From: CAZSLC01 sp964607675
GTDB taxonomy: Bacteria > Bacteroidota > Bacteroidia > Bacteroidales > UBA932
Length of the DNA: 64,000 nucleotides
Direction of reading: 5' to 3'
NCBI GenBank assembly: GCA_964607675.1
Contig: CAZSLC010000006.1
Coordinates: 32,361 to 96,360, forward strand
Position numbers and translations under genes: made by a program. Numbering within the stretch: position 1 is the first letter of the stretch; the number at the start of each line of letters is the position of its first letter. The notes below the pieces were generated by a model. The model worked only from the letters and a program-made list of their open reading frames with translations, did not search any database and was not told the origin of the DNA. This document shows, in pieces, positions 43,376 to 52,466 of this stretch.

Positions 43376-44746
43376 ATGGGAGCATTTCACGCCTATGACA
43401 TAAGAGGTATCTATAACATAGATTTCGATAAAGAGGTGGCTTACAAAGTGGGATATTTTATCCCTGAGCTTTTAAAGACAGATAAAATATTAGTTGGAAG
43501 GGATGTAAGAGACTCATCCCCCCAGATACATGAATATCTACTCCAAGGAATCACAGATGCAGGGGCAGATGTATATGATATTGGCCTTGCAACTACCCCA
43601 ATGGTTTATTATGCCACTGCGTCAAAACATTTTGACGCTTCAGTTCAGATAACCGCTTCGCACAATCCAAAAGAATACAACGGGATGAAAATCTCTAGGG
43701 CCAATGCCCTTCCAGTGGGATATGATAGCGGACTCAGCACCATCGAGAAGTGGATAAATGAAAAAAAGGCTACCCCAGTGGTCTCTCAAAAAGGGAAAAT
43801 CTTTCAACTCGACATTCTGCCAGAGTATAAAGAGTTTCAAAAAAGATACAAGGGCGATTATTCTAATTTGACAATAGGGGTTGACATATCTAACGGGATG
43901 GCCTCCCTCCTTGTAAAGGAAATACTTGGAAATGAGCCCCATTACATCTTTGATGAGATGGACGGCACCTTCCCAAACCACGAAGCAAATCCCCTTATAC
44001 CTGAGAACAGAGAGGCCATCAATAAATTGGTGAAGGAGAAAAAATGCGATATCGGAGTGATATACGACGGAGATGCAGATAGAGTGATGTTCGTAGATGA
44101 AAATTCAAGATTTATCTCCCCCGATTTGATCATTGCATTGCTCGGATATTTCTTCTTCGAAGGGATAGGCAGTAGTAAAATGGCCTTTAAAAGAGAGGCT
44201 GCCACTGTTCTTCAAGATATAAGGAGCTCGAAGGCAGTAGGGGAGTTCTTATCCCGCTATGGCGCAAAAATAGCAACATGGAGGGTAGGCAGGGCATTTG
44301 CAGCACCGCGACTTCGTGAAATAGATGGATTGTTCGGAGGGGAATTGGCAGGACACTACTATTTCAAAGATTTCTTCTACTCTGATAGTGGAATTATGGC
44401 CTCACTCATTGTCCTCGATATTGTAGCGCAGAAGAAAAAAGAGGGTATCTCTTTCTCAGAGTTGATAAATGGTATAGAAAAGTATCAGAATTCGGGAGAG
44501 ATCAATTTCAAACTTGATAAGAAGAGGGAAGCGATGGATGCTGTGAGGGAATATTTCATTTCCAAAGAAAAGCCCACTGCACAGATGGATTTTGATGGTT
44601 ACAGAGTAGAGTTTCCAAACTGGTGGTTTAACATAAGGCCGTCAAACACTGAACCATATCTAAGATTTATATGTGAAGCAACGAGTGAAAAGCTGCTCAA
44701 AGAGAAGATAGATAAGGCAGAATCTATAATTCAGGCCTTCCAATAA
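43376..44746 (+). CDS. manB: Phosphomannomutase/phosphoglucomutase
   Basis: A 456-residue alpha-D-phosphohexomutase that interconverts hexose 1- and 6-phosphates, feeding GDP-mannose or UDP-glucose synthesis. Motifs: HAYDIRGIYN, the phosphoserine loop TASHNPKEYNGMK, the metal loop IYDGDADRVMFVD, the sugar loop GGELAGHYYF and the phosphate loop RPSNTEPYLR. By these it fits the PMM/PGM branch; PNT-type PNGM is less likely. It ends overlapping the convergent DUF5009 gene by 16 bp. Confidence 0.92.
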   Translation: MGAFHAYDIRGIYNIDFDKEVAYKVGYFIPELLKTDKILVGRDVRDSSPQIHEYLLQGITDAGADVYDIGLATTPMVYYATASKHFDASVQITASHNPKEYNGMKISRANALPVGYDSGLSTIEKWINEKKATPVVSQKGKIFQLDILPEYKEFQKRYKGDYSNLTIGVDISNGMASLLVKEILGNEPHYIFDEMDGTFPNHEANPLIPENREAINKLVKEKKCDIGVIYDGDADRVMFVDENSRFISPDLIIALLGYFFFEGIGSSKMAFKREAATVLQDIRSSKAVGEFLSRYGAKIATWRVGRAFAAPRLREIDGLFGGELAGHYYFKDFFYSDSGIMASLIVLDIVAQKKKEGISFSELINGIEKYQNSGEINFKLDKKREAMDAVREYFISKEKPTAQMDFDGYRVEFPNWWFNIRPSNTEPYLRFICEATSEKLLKEKIDKAESIIQAFQ

Positions 44747-46098
44747 ATCTTTCTTCGTGAGAGTAGAGCCACCAAATAGAGGGTGATTGCAACAGCTATA
44801 AAGGCTCGCAAAGTCCCAATCCACGGCATTCCGATTGGGTAACAAGCTTTGTATAGATGGATTAGCCCAGTAGCATTCATCAGTGGCAAGATAAAATTGC
44901 TAAATGCTATATAGCTCATTAGAGGATTTTCGCCAGCACCACTTAAAAAACACGTCGAAGAGTTTTTGATATTTAACAAATCTATCATAACGAGCATTAG
45001 TGCAGTGATACTCCCTGTTATAAAACAGTAAGATATGGTGCAGGGCACTTTTTTAATCCCCCCATCAAACATCTCTATCATTATCCCCATAAAAAACATA
45101 ATAAAAGAGATAATTACAATTGTGTTGTGAGTCTTCGCTTTAAGGGCGAAGAGGAGAAAAGTGAATACGATAGCTGCAATGAACGGAAGAAGCTTGCGGG
45201 TCATTTTTATTGGCTCGTTATTGTAATAAAATGCTATTAAACAGTATATTATAAAAAAGAGAATAACGAAAAATGAAACCCATCTAACCAATTTGCCAAC
45301 CTTTTCTTCATCCTTTAGGGCCATTTTATAAAAGTATATAATATCTCCAACAAATGTGGCTGGAATTACGAGCAGCAAGAAATAGATGTATTCAAAATTG
45401 AACCACCACCTTATATTAGGATTGGAGTAAGCTATTGATGGGAGATTATAATACTGAGTCACAATGGTAAAGAGTAAAATAACAGCCAATATCACACCTC
45501 TGAGAACAGGTCTATTCTTTGTGAAATACCAAATCAGAGAGGCAAACAGATAAATAAAAGCGAGGAGAAAAATAATAATACCCCTTCGTTGCAAAGAGAT
45601 CACCTCCCCAAAACAACAATGACCAATAATGATAAGAGCAGCTATTAGGATAATTCCTACAACTCTGATTGCCCTTACCTTATTCTGTGGCTGGTTTTTT
45701 ATCACAAGATAAAGGGGGAACAATGCTGCAAATCCTCCCATAGTGGCAATTTGAGCCCATATATTATTGATAGAGCTAAAATCAAGAAAGACATACAGAT
45801 AAGAAAAGATCCAAAGCATAAAAAACCTTTCAAACGAGGAGAGAACATACTTATAGTTACCCACCTCTTTTCTCCTCCCTGCCAAAGGGATGGCCACACC
45901 CATACAAAATAAAAATATAGGGAAGACAAGATCCACCCAACTCAAACCTGAGATGGACATATCCAATTGGTGCATAGGTGGTGGATTTTGTATATGATAC
46001 ATCCACGCAGGGAGTACCCCATAAGGGGCAATTGCAGTTAGTATCATGCCAAAAATGGTAATTCCTCTGAGAATATCTAATGGTAGATAACGCTTCAT
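44731..46098 (-). CDS. DUF5009-type multi-pass acyltransferase-like protein
   Basis: A 455-residue membrane protein with about eleven hydrophobic segments, starting MKRYLPLDILRGITIFGMIL and continuing SWVDLVFPIFLFCMGVAIPL. This matches the start of the NagX/HGSNAT-like family, of which a closer member is at 13030. A role in acylating cell-surface amino sugars is inferred. The frame opens 7 codons earlier inside rimM; the ATG at 46098, 4 bp after the rimM stop, is chosen. It is apparently the third gene of the rpsP-rimM operon. Confidence 0.85.
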   Translation of the reverse strand: MKRYLPLDILRGITIFGMILTAIAPYGVLPAWMYHIQNPPPMHQLDMSISGLSWVDLVFPIFLFCMGVAIPLAGRRKEVGNYKYVLSSFERFFMLWIFSYLYVFLDFSSINNIWAQIATMGGFAALFPLYLVIKNQPQNKVRAIRVVGIILIAALIIIGHCCFGEVISLQRRGIIIFLLAFIYLFASLIWYFTKNRPVLRGVILAVILLFTIVTQYYNLPSIAYSNPNIRWWFNFEYIYFLLLVIPATFVGDIIYFYKMALKDEEKVGKLVRWVSFFVILFFIIYCLIAFYYNNEPIKMTRKLLPFIAAIVFTFLLFALKAKTHNTIVIISFIMFFMGIMIEMFDGGIKKVPCTISYCFITGSITALMLVMIDLLNIKNSSTCFLSGAGENPLMSYIAFSNFILPLMNATGLIHLYKACYPIGMPWIGTLRAFIAVAITLYLVALLSRRKIYWKA

Positions 46099-46102
46099 AA
46101 CA

Positions 46103-46591
46103 TTAATACCCCTCGGCAATAGTTATAAAAATGAACAGTTTATCTTCATCAATAGAAATAATGAGGTCGTCATGTAAGGGGTATAGCTGACCATCAACCT
46201 CAACACATATATTGCCCGAAAAATCGTTAATTTGAGAAATCACCCCCACCTTTTTGTTGTTTTGATCGAATAATGTATATCCAACAAGTTCAATGAAATC
46301 ATTATCTTCATCAGTAGAGGAGCAAGGAATAAATATTTTCTTGCCAACTATCTCCTCTGCCTCTTTCAATGTGTCTATGTCTTCAATCTTGAGCTTGGCC
46401 CTTTTGCCCCCTTTTCCTTCCAATGAGCAAATAAAAAAAGGAACCGATAATTCATCAAAAATGAGGAATATCGGTTCTTTAAGATCGATGTCATCAGTCA
46501 TATCGGAGAGAAAATTTACCACAACCTCACCCTCAGTGCCATATGACTTCAGCACCTGTGCAATCGGCATCATATTGGTTGCCGAAAACAT
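46103..46591 (-). CDS. rimM: Ribosome maturation factor RimM
   Basis: RimM binds S19 and helps mature the 16S head domain. The 162-residue protein starts MFSATNMMPIAQVLKSYGTEG (N-terminal RimM beta-barrel) and ends with the PRC-barrel region (GVISQINDFSGNICVEV, LYPLHDDLIISID). The frame runs 46 codons farther into rpsP as a Lys/Gln-rich stretch, which is the shifted reading of the S16 tail and not RimM. It starts 4 bp after rpsP. Confidence 0.9.
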   Translation of the reverse strand: MFSATNMMPIAQVLKSYGTEGEVVVNFLSDMTDDIDLKEPIFLIFDELSVPFFICSLEGKGGKRAKLKIEDIDTLKEAEEIVGKKIFIPCSSTDEDNDFIELVGYTLFDQNNKKVGVISQINDFSGNICVEVDGQLYPLHDDLIISIDEDKLFIFITIAEGY

Positions 46592-46595
46592 AAAA

Positions 46596-47168
46596 CTATG
46601 CTTGGGGGGTTTCTGCTGGAACTGCTTCAGTTGCAGGGGCAGCCTCTTGAGCTGCTTTAGCTGCTTCTTCAGCTGCTGCTTTGGCTGCTTCTTCTGCAGC
46701 TTTTGCTTCTTCAGCTTTTCTCTTGGCAATAGCTTCAGCTCTCTCTTGATTTACTTTAGCTTCAGAGGTCAATGCACTCTTAATAGCTTCGTTCTTCTTG
46801 TTTGAGATAGTTTGCTTCTTTGCAACGAGTTTAGCATCTTTTTCAGCTTTCCAAGCATTCCACTTTTGTTCTGCTATTTCTTCGGTAATAGCCCCTTTCA
46901 AGATACCACCATTAAGGTGTTTTCTAAGTAGAACGCCCTCATAAGAGAGGATTCTACGGCATGTATCAGAAGGTTGGGCACCTTTACTAAGCCAATATAA
47001 AGCTCTATCACTATTAATTTTGATAGATGCAGGATTGGTGTTAGGGTTGTAAGTACCGATTAGTTCAATAAGACGACCATCGCGTGGAGAACGGGTGTCT
47101 GTCACAATAATATGAAAGAATGATGAGTCTTTCTTTCCGTGACGTGATAAACGAATTTTAACTGCCAT
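46596..47168 (-). CDS. rpsP: 30S ribosomal protein S16 with long acidic/alanine tail
   Basis: S16 is an assembly protein of the 30S body. The first 80 residues are canonical (MAVKIRLSRHGKKDSSFFHIIV, then DSRSPRDGRLIE-like text and GAQPSDTCRRIL). The protein is 190 residues, about twice the E. coli length, owing to a C-terminal extension of charged helix and an AEEAAKAAAEE repeat tail, as is common in Bacteroidota. It is first in the rpsP-rimM-DUF5009 operon, behind a -7 box at 47228-47235. Confidence 0.95.
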   Translation of the reverse strand: MAVKIRLSRHGKKDSSFFHIIVTDTRSPRDGRLIELIGTYNPNTNPASIKINSDRALYWLSKGAQPSDTCRRILSYEGVLLRKHLNGGILKGAITEEIAEQKWNAWKAEKDAKLVAKKQTISNKKNEAIKSALTSEAKVNQERAEAIAKRKAEEAKAAEEAAKAAAEEAAKAAQEAAPATEAVPAETPQA

Positions 47169-47227
47169 TGTAGCGTTTTTAAAGTTTATTAAAATATAAC
47201 TTCCTTATCTTCTCGAGAAAAGGCTCG

Positions 47228-47235
47228 CAAAGGTA
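47228..47235 (-). promoter_or_regulatory. -7 box of rpsP
   Basis: TACCTTTG on the minus strand lies about 59 nt before the rpsP ATG. No TTTG is seen at the -33 distance, which falls in an A-rich tract next to the nitroreductase terminator. Confidence 0.55.
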
Positions 47236-47250
47236 ATAATTTTATTTTAA

Positions 47251-47283
47251 ATAAAAAAAGAGAATGACCAAACGGCCATTCTC
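47251..47283 (-). terminator. Terminator downstream of nitroreductase
   Basis: On the minus strand GAGAATGGCC and GGTCATTCTC form a 10-bp stem with one mismatch around GTTT, followed by seven T. It lies 90 bp past the nitroreductase stop and ends that unit before the rpsP promoter. Confidence 0.8.
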
Positions 47284-47286
47284 CAA

Positions 47287-47391
47287 ACTTAACCTAAAAC
47301 TTAACCTATGAAAAAACTATCTGACATACTCTTATACAAACGGTGTGCCAAACTTTTTTCCATAAGTTTAATTTTAAGAATTATTTTCTAA
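47287..47391 (+). other. Tandem 11-mer repeat and orphan 27-codon ORF
   Basis: Two copies of AACTTAACCTA, two bases apart (47288-47309 approximately), stand directly before an ATG at 47308. The frame reads MKKLSDILLYKRCAKLFSI and seven more residues to a TAA at 47389, overlapping the end of the convergent nitroreductase. The MKK start and hydrophobic end resemble the beginning of an exported protein. It may be a relic 5' end, a small membrane peptide, or chance. Confidence 0.35.
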
Positions 47392-47952
47392 AATGAGCTC
47401 TGAGAGCCTTCTCTTGGGGACATGATGTATCCCATTTTCATCTCTGTAATATTTATAATTGTTATCAACCATATCTTCGATAACAACTTTTTCCTTAGGT
47501 TTTCCAAGGGCAATAACATTAATAATACTATATCTTTCATCAAGAGATAATATCTGGCGAAGCCTCTCTCTATTAACAGAGGCTATAATGCATCCACCAA
47601 ATCCCATTTCAACAGCGGTCAATAAAATACTTTGGGCAGTAATTCCTTGGTCGCACGAGTAATTTGGAGCAATAGTGGTGTCGTGAACTTGAATGATATA
47701 GGCAGATGGTCTCTCCCCTTCAATAGGTCCAGGCCAATCTTGTAGGTACCCAGCCCAACCCAGGGTGGCGAATATCTCTTCATTTAATCTTGCCTCATTT
47801 GAAATGGAATATTTTATTGGTTGGATATTGCGAGAAGATGGAGAAAACCTAGCAGAATCAATCATTTTTTCAAGGCTCTCCCTATCTATACTCTCTTTTT
47901 GATAAAACCTTCTATAGCTACGGCTTAACTTTATTGCATCAATTACATTCAT
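47374..47952 (-). CDS. Nitroreductase family protein
   Basis: A 192-residue FMN-dependent oxidoreductase-like protein. The N-terminal SRSYRRFYQKESIDRESLEKMIDSARFSPSSRN region binds FMN phosphate and GITAQSILLTAVEMGFGGCII forms the dimer core. The substrate is unknown; relatives reduce nitro-compounds, quinones or flavins. It starts 9 bp after the outer-membrane efflux gene on the same strand, so it may be the last gene of the efflux operon; the terminator at 47260 fits that. Confidence 0.9.
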   Translation of the reverse strand: MNVIDAIKLSRSYRRFYQKESIDRESLEKMIDSARFSPSSRNIQPIKYSISNEARLNEEIFATLGWAGYLQDWPGPIEGERPSAYIIQVHDTTIAPNYSCDQGITAQSILLTAVEMGFGGCIIASVNRERLRQILSLDERYSIINVIALGKPKEKVVIEDMVDNNYKYYRDENGIHHVPKRRLSELILENNS

Positions 47953-47961
47953 ATCTATTTA

Positions 47962-49332
47962 TTAGTAGTTCCATCCTCCACCAAGGGCACGATAGAGATT
48001 TACTCTGTTGGTAGCACAGGTTAAAATGTTGCTTATTACCTCTATCTGGCTATTAAATACACCTTGTTGCGCACTAAGTACGTCGAGATAACTAGCATAA
48101 CCATTGATTAGAAGTTCTACAGAATAATTGTAAGCCTTGTCAAGAGCGATGAATTGTTTAATTGAGTATTTCACTTTTTCATCATCCGATTTAACGGCAT
48201 AAAGGTAGTTTGAAACCTCTACTCCAGCATTTAGCACTGACGATTTGAAGGAAGATACTGCTGCTAAATAATCTTGGTATGCTGCTTCCTTCTGAGTTTT
48301 GAGGGCTCTTCCATTAAAAATTGGCTCAGTCAGTCCCCCTACTACTCCCCAAATCAGAGATGCAGGCATCATAAACCATTGCGATATTTGAGCAGCATCA
48401 GATGAGACATTGCCTGTGATCTTAAGGGCTGGATACATCGATGCCTTTGCAGAGTTGTATCCCTCCATCATGCTGATAAGTGTGTGTTCGGCAGCAAGGA
48501 CATCTGGTCTGTTTCTCAAAATAGATGCAGGAACGCCGATAGAATCAATAGTGAGGATGACATCTGCAATTGTTACATCCTTGTTTCTGTGTATCTCCTT
48601 AGGTGTAGTACCTAATAAGAGGCAAATAGTGTTTTCTGTCTTTTGAATAGCCTTTTCGATGTCGGGGAGATAGGCACGGGCACTCAGAAGTTGAGATTCT
48701 GCCTGTAAGACAGCTATTTCATTTACTTGTGCGGCCTCTTTCAAATCCTTTACCGTTAGCAAATATTTTTCTCTATTTTTTATTGTTTCTATGACAAATT
48801 TTCTTTGAGTATCAAAGGCGATAAGGTTGAAATATGCGGTTGCGACATCTGAAATTAGCTTTGTCTGCACTGCGTTTTTTGTGCTTTCGCTGGCGAGCAT
48901 CGATTGAAGTTTGCCCCTTTTGGCACTGCTCAATTTGCCCCATATATCAATCTCCCATGAGGCGGAGAGACCTAATGTGAAATATGGTGTTTTATCTGTG
49001 GCCAAATCAGGCTTCGAGTAGGATGCGGCAGCGGAGGCTGCAAGTGATGGAAATAGGTCTGCTTTTCCCTTTTTGAAATAGGCTGCGGCTTTTTCGAGGT
49101 TGGCAATGGCTATTTTCAAATCAAGATTGTTGACAATGGCGGTATCTATGAGATTGCACAAGGTTGAATCTTTGTAGAAATCTCTCCAATTGAGTCTTGC
49201 TACATCGAAGGTGGTGTCCCCTTCCTCCCAATTACGCACAATGTGATCTTCACCTATTTCTGGTTGTTGATATTTGATACCGCAAGATGTGAGTGCAAAT
49301 ATCAATATTAAAATATATATAACCCTTTTCAT
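47962..49332 (-). CDS. Outer membrane efflux lipoprotein (TolC/NodT family)
   Basis: A 456-residue outer-membrane channel of an RND pump. It has a lipobox (LTSC, Cys17), two repeats of the OEP domain with long coiled-coil helices (LDLKIAIANLEKAAAYFKKGKADLFPSL; SYLDVLSAQQGVFNSQIEV) and the NodT-type text RNRPDVLAAEHTL. It follows the RND pump gene by 3 bp, completing an inner-membrane, adaptor and outer-membrane set. Confidence 0.95.
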   Translation of the reverse strand: MKRVIYILILIFALTSCGIKYQQPEIGEDHIVRNWEEGDTTFDVARLNWRDFYKDSTLCNLIDTAIVNNLDLKIAIANLEKAAAYFKKGKADLFPSLAASAAASYSKPDLATDKTPYFTLGLSASWEIDIWGKLSSAKRGKLQSMLASESTKNAVQTKLISDVATAYFNLIAFDTQRKFVIETIKNREKYLLTVKDLKEAAQVNEIAVLQAESQLLSARAYLPDIEKAIQKTENTICLLLGTTPKEIHRNKDVTIADVILTIDSIGVPASILRNRPDVLAAEHTLISMMEGYNSAKASMYPALKITGNVSSDAAQISQWFMMPASLIWGVVGGLTEPIFNGRALKTQKEAAYQDYLAAVSSFKSSVLNAGVEVSNYLYAVKSDDEKVKYSIKQFIALDKAYNYSVELLINGYASYLDVLSAQQGVFNSQIEVISNILTCATNRVNLYRALGGGWNY

Positions 49333-49335
49333 TTT

Positions 49336-52300
49336 CTAATTATTAATAAGATCTTCATTGTGTTTTTTCTTACTCACTTTTTCATCAATTGCTTGGAATA
49401 TGATATACATAATTGGAATAATGAAAACTCCTAAAAATGTTCCAACCAACATCCCCCCTGCAGCAGCTATCCCTATTGATTGATTTCCAACTGCTCCAGC
49501 ACCTGATGCAATACAAAGTGGAATCATCCCAAAAATAAATGCAAAAGAGGTCATCAGAATAGGTCTAAGCCTTGCTTTAGCTCCATCAATGGCGGCATCA
49601 ACGATTGAAAGTCCGTGTTCCCTCCGTTGTCGGGCAAATTCAACGATAAGAATACCATTCTTTGCAAGGAGGCCGATAAGCATGATCATAGCTACTTGCA
49701 CGTATATATTACTTTCAATTCCGAATACATTGATGAAGAGATATACTCCGAAGATACCTATTATCAAGGAGAGCATAACCGAGAGAGGAAGAATATAACT
49801 CTCATATTGTGCTGCCAATATTAAAAAGACGAATATGAAACACAATAAGAAAATAAGGGTAAATTGGCCAGAGGAACTGATCTCTTCACGAGTCATCCCT
49901 GAAAAATCATATGAATAACCTGTTGGAAGATCGCTGCCAGCCTTTCTTATCGCCTCAATAGCGTCCCCCGAAGTGTATCCTGCAGAAGGAGCACCAGTGA
50001 TGGTAGAGGCAGTGAATAGGTTGTATCTATTGAGCGATTGTGGCCCATAAACTCTTTCAAAATTGACCAACGTGGATATGGGTGTCATCTCTCCATCTTG
50101 GTTTCTCACTTTTATAGCGTTCAGACTTGCGAGATTTGCCCTTTTTGATGGTTCGGATTGAATTACAACTCTATAATATTTAGTAAATCTGTTGAAATCA
50201 GATACGATAGAACCTCCATAATAAGATTGCAAAGTGTTAAAAACACTGCTGATCTGTACGCCAGCCAATTTACATTTATCAACATCTACAGTAAACTCGT
50301 ATTGTGGGAAATTGATATTGAAACCAGTTGTTGCATATTGTATTTCAGGATAAGTCTCTAAATCCTCAATGAAATCTTTTTGAACTTGATAGAACTTTTC
50401 AACAGAGCCACCAGTCCTGTCTTGAAGTTGCATCTCAAATCCTGATGAAATACCAAATCCTGGCACTGTAGGTGGAACAAAAAACAATACCTTCCCTTCC
50501 AGATTGGCTGTTTTGATATATAACTCATTGATAACATCATTGATAGTCACCCCTTTTCTCTCTTTCCAATTGGCAAGAGACATAATCATCAATCCGTATG
50601 ACCCTCCGTTTGAGTTGTTCATAAGACTCGCTCCAGTTACATTCATCCTTTGAGTAATAACTCCAATTTCAGAGGCTATCTTATCAATTTCCCTCATCAC
50701 CTCATTGGTCCTCTCAAGAGAAGTCCCTGCTGGCATCGATACATCCACCATAATTATACCTTGATCCTCATTAGGAATAAATGATGTCGGTGTGCTTTTC
50801 ATCAAAACAACTGTAACCACCGCCAATGTTAAAAGTAATCCGACAGGAATTATTTTTTTATTTGAAAGGAATCGTAGAGAGTTGACATATTTATTTGTCA
50901 AAGTGTTAAAAGAGGTATTGAAAGCTTTGTAAAAACGTTTGAGAAAAGACTCTTTTTTTCCATTTTCGTCTTTGTGATGAATAAATAGTGAGCAAAGGAC
51001 AGGACTCAGTGTCAGTGCATTGATAGCAGATAAGATAACAGCACAGGCCAATGTGATTGCAAATTGTTTATAAAACACACCAGTAGGTCCCGACATAAAA
51101 CTGACAGGGAAGAATACGGCGGACATTACCAATGAAATGGAAATAATGGCAGATGATATCTCTCCCATAGCACTTTCTGTTGCCTTCATAGTATTGTGCT
51201 CTCCTCCGTCCAATTTGGCGTGGACAGCCTCGACGACGACTATGGCATCGTCAACCACAATTCCAATGGCCAGAACGAGTGCAAAGAGGGTAAGCATATT
51301 TATGGTGAAGCCAAACAATAACAAGAAAAGCAATGTGCCAATCAAAGCGACAATAGCAGAGATACTTGGGATGATAGTTGATTTGAAATCTTGTAAGAAC
51401 ACTAATACAACTAGGAATACAAGTAAAAATGCCTCAAACAAGGTCTTCAATACCTCGTGGATGGAGGCCTCAAGGAAAATATTTGTATTGTAAGGGGCAA
51501 TCCATTTCATCCCTGGAGGGAAACTCTCTTGGAGTCTATCCATGGTGTTCTCAAGATTGTCAACCACCTCTTTTGCATTGGAACCAGCCATTTGGTAGAT
51601 ACCCATTACTATTGCTGGGTTGTTGAAAGCACTGCTCTTTATACTGTAGTTGAAGGCTCCGAGTTCAACTTTGGCGACATCTTTTAATTTTAAAATTCTC
51701 CCATCGGGGAAGGCTTTTATTACTATATTCTCATACTCTTCGGGGGCTACGAATTTCCCTTTATATTTTATGGTGTATTCAAACGAAGAGTTGCTTCCCT
51801 CTCCAAATTTGCCAGGGGCTGCCTCAATGTTCTGTTCTTGTATCGCTGCCGTTATATCTGAGGGGACGAGGTTGAGGTTGGCCATTTTATCAGGATCAAG
51901 CCACACCCTCATCGAATAATCGCCAGAACCAAACACATTCACGCGTCCAACTCCGTTGACACGTTGAAGTTCAGGATAGACGTTTATTCTAACATAGTTC
52001 TCCACAAAAACATTGTCATAATCGGGGTTTTCAGAGTAAACAGAGAGCATCATTAGAATAGTGTTTTGCATCTTTTCAGTGGTAACACCATACGAGGTGA
52101 CACTTGAAGGGAGCTTGCTTGAAGCTGCAGATACCCTGTTTTGAACATTCACTGAGGCCATGTCGGCATCAGTGCCAAGTTCGAAGTGAACCTCTATACT
52201 TGCACTCCCGTCATTGCCTGCGGTGGAGACCATGTATGTCATCCCTTCCACTCCGTTTATTTGTTCCTCAAGTGGTGCTACAACGCTCTTGAGTACAGCC

Positions 52301-52464
52301 TCAGCATTTGCCCCTGGGTAATTGGCACTAACTTTTACCATTGGAGGTGCAATGTCAGGGTAGGATGTTATAGGAAGTGATACCAAGCCAAGGATACCAC
52401 CTATAACAATGATTATGGATATTACCGTTGCTAATACAGGCCTTTTTAGTATGTTGTAACTCAT
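49336..52464 (-). CDS. RND efflux transporter, AcrB/HAE1 type
   Basis: A 1042-residue proton-driven drug exporter with twelve transmembrane helices and two large periplasmic loops. The N-terminus RPVLATVISIIIVIGGILGL, the proton-relay aspartates in GIVVDDAIVVVEAVHAKL, and the TM10-12 text LIGLLAKNGILIVEFA are intact, as is the substrate-loop region. It sits between the adaptor (2 bp upstream) and the outer-membrane channel. The substrates cannot be told from sequence; drugs, bile acids or detergents are usual. Confidence 0.97.
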   Translation of the reverse strand: MSYNILKRPVLATVISIIIVIGGILGLVSLPITSYPDIAPPMVKVSANYPGANAEAVLKSVVAPLEEQINGVEGMTYMVSTAGNDGSASIEVHFELGTDADMASVNVQNRVSAASSKLPSSVTSYGVTTEKMQNTILMMLSVYSENPDYDNVFVENYVRINVYPELQRVNGVGRVNVFGSGDYSMRVWLDPDKMANLNLVPSDITAAIQEQNIEAAPGKFGEGSNSSFEYTIKYKGKFVAPEEYENIVIKAFPDGRILKLKDVAKVELGAFNYSIKSSAFNNPAIVMGIYQMAGSNAKEVVDNLENTMDRLQESFPPGMKWIAPYNTNIFLEASIHEVLKTLFEAFLLVFLVVLVFLQDFKSTIIPSISAIVALIGTLLFLLLFGFTINMLTLFALVLAIGIVVDDAIVVVEAVHAKLDGGEHNTMKATESAMGEISSAIISISLVMSAVFFPVSFMSGPTGVFYKQFAITLACAVILSAINALTLSPVLCSLFIHHKDENGKKESFLKRFYKAFNTSFNTLTNKYVNSLRFLSNKKIIPVGLLLTLAVVTVVLMKSTPTSFIPNEDQGIIMVDVSMPAGTSLERTNEVMREIDKIASEIGVITQRMNVTGASLMNNSNGGSYGLMIMSLANWKERKGVTINDVINELYIKTANLEGKVLFFVPPTVPGFGISSGFEMQLQDRTGGSVEKFYQVQKDFIEDLETYPEIQYATTGFNINFPQYEFTVDVDKCKLAGVQISSVFNTLQSYYGGSIVSDFNRFTKYYRVVIQSEPSKRANLASLNAIKVRNQDGEMTPISTLVNFERVYGPQSLNRYNLFTASTITGAPSAGYTSGDAIEAIRKAGSDLPTGYSYDFSGMTREEISSSGQFTLIFLLCFIFVFLILAAQYESYILPLSVMLSLIIGIFGVYLFINVFGIESNIYVQVAMIMLIGLLAKNGILIVEFARQRREHGLSIVDAAIDGAKARLRPILMTSFAFIFGMIPLCIASGAGAVGNQSIGIAAAGGMLVGTFLGVFIIPIMYIIFQAIDEKVSKKKHNEDLINN

Positions 52465-52466
52465 GG

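Noticed and set aside
46592..46729. 46-codon N-terminal extension of RimM
   Set aside because: It is the shifted frame of the S16 tail; RimM homology begins at the ATG at 46591.
46293..46805. 170-codon plus-strand Cys/Ser/Phe-rich frame opposite rpsP and rimM
   Set aside because: Artifact of the GCT/GAA repeat in the S16 tail; no recognisable domain.
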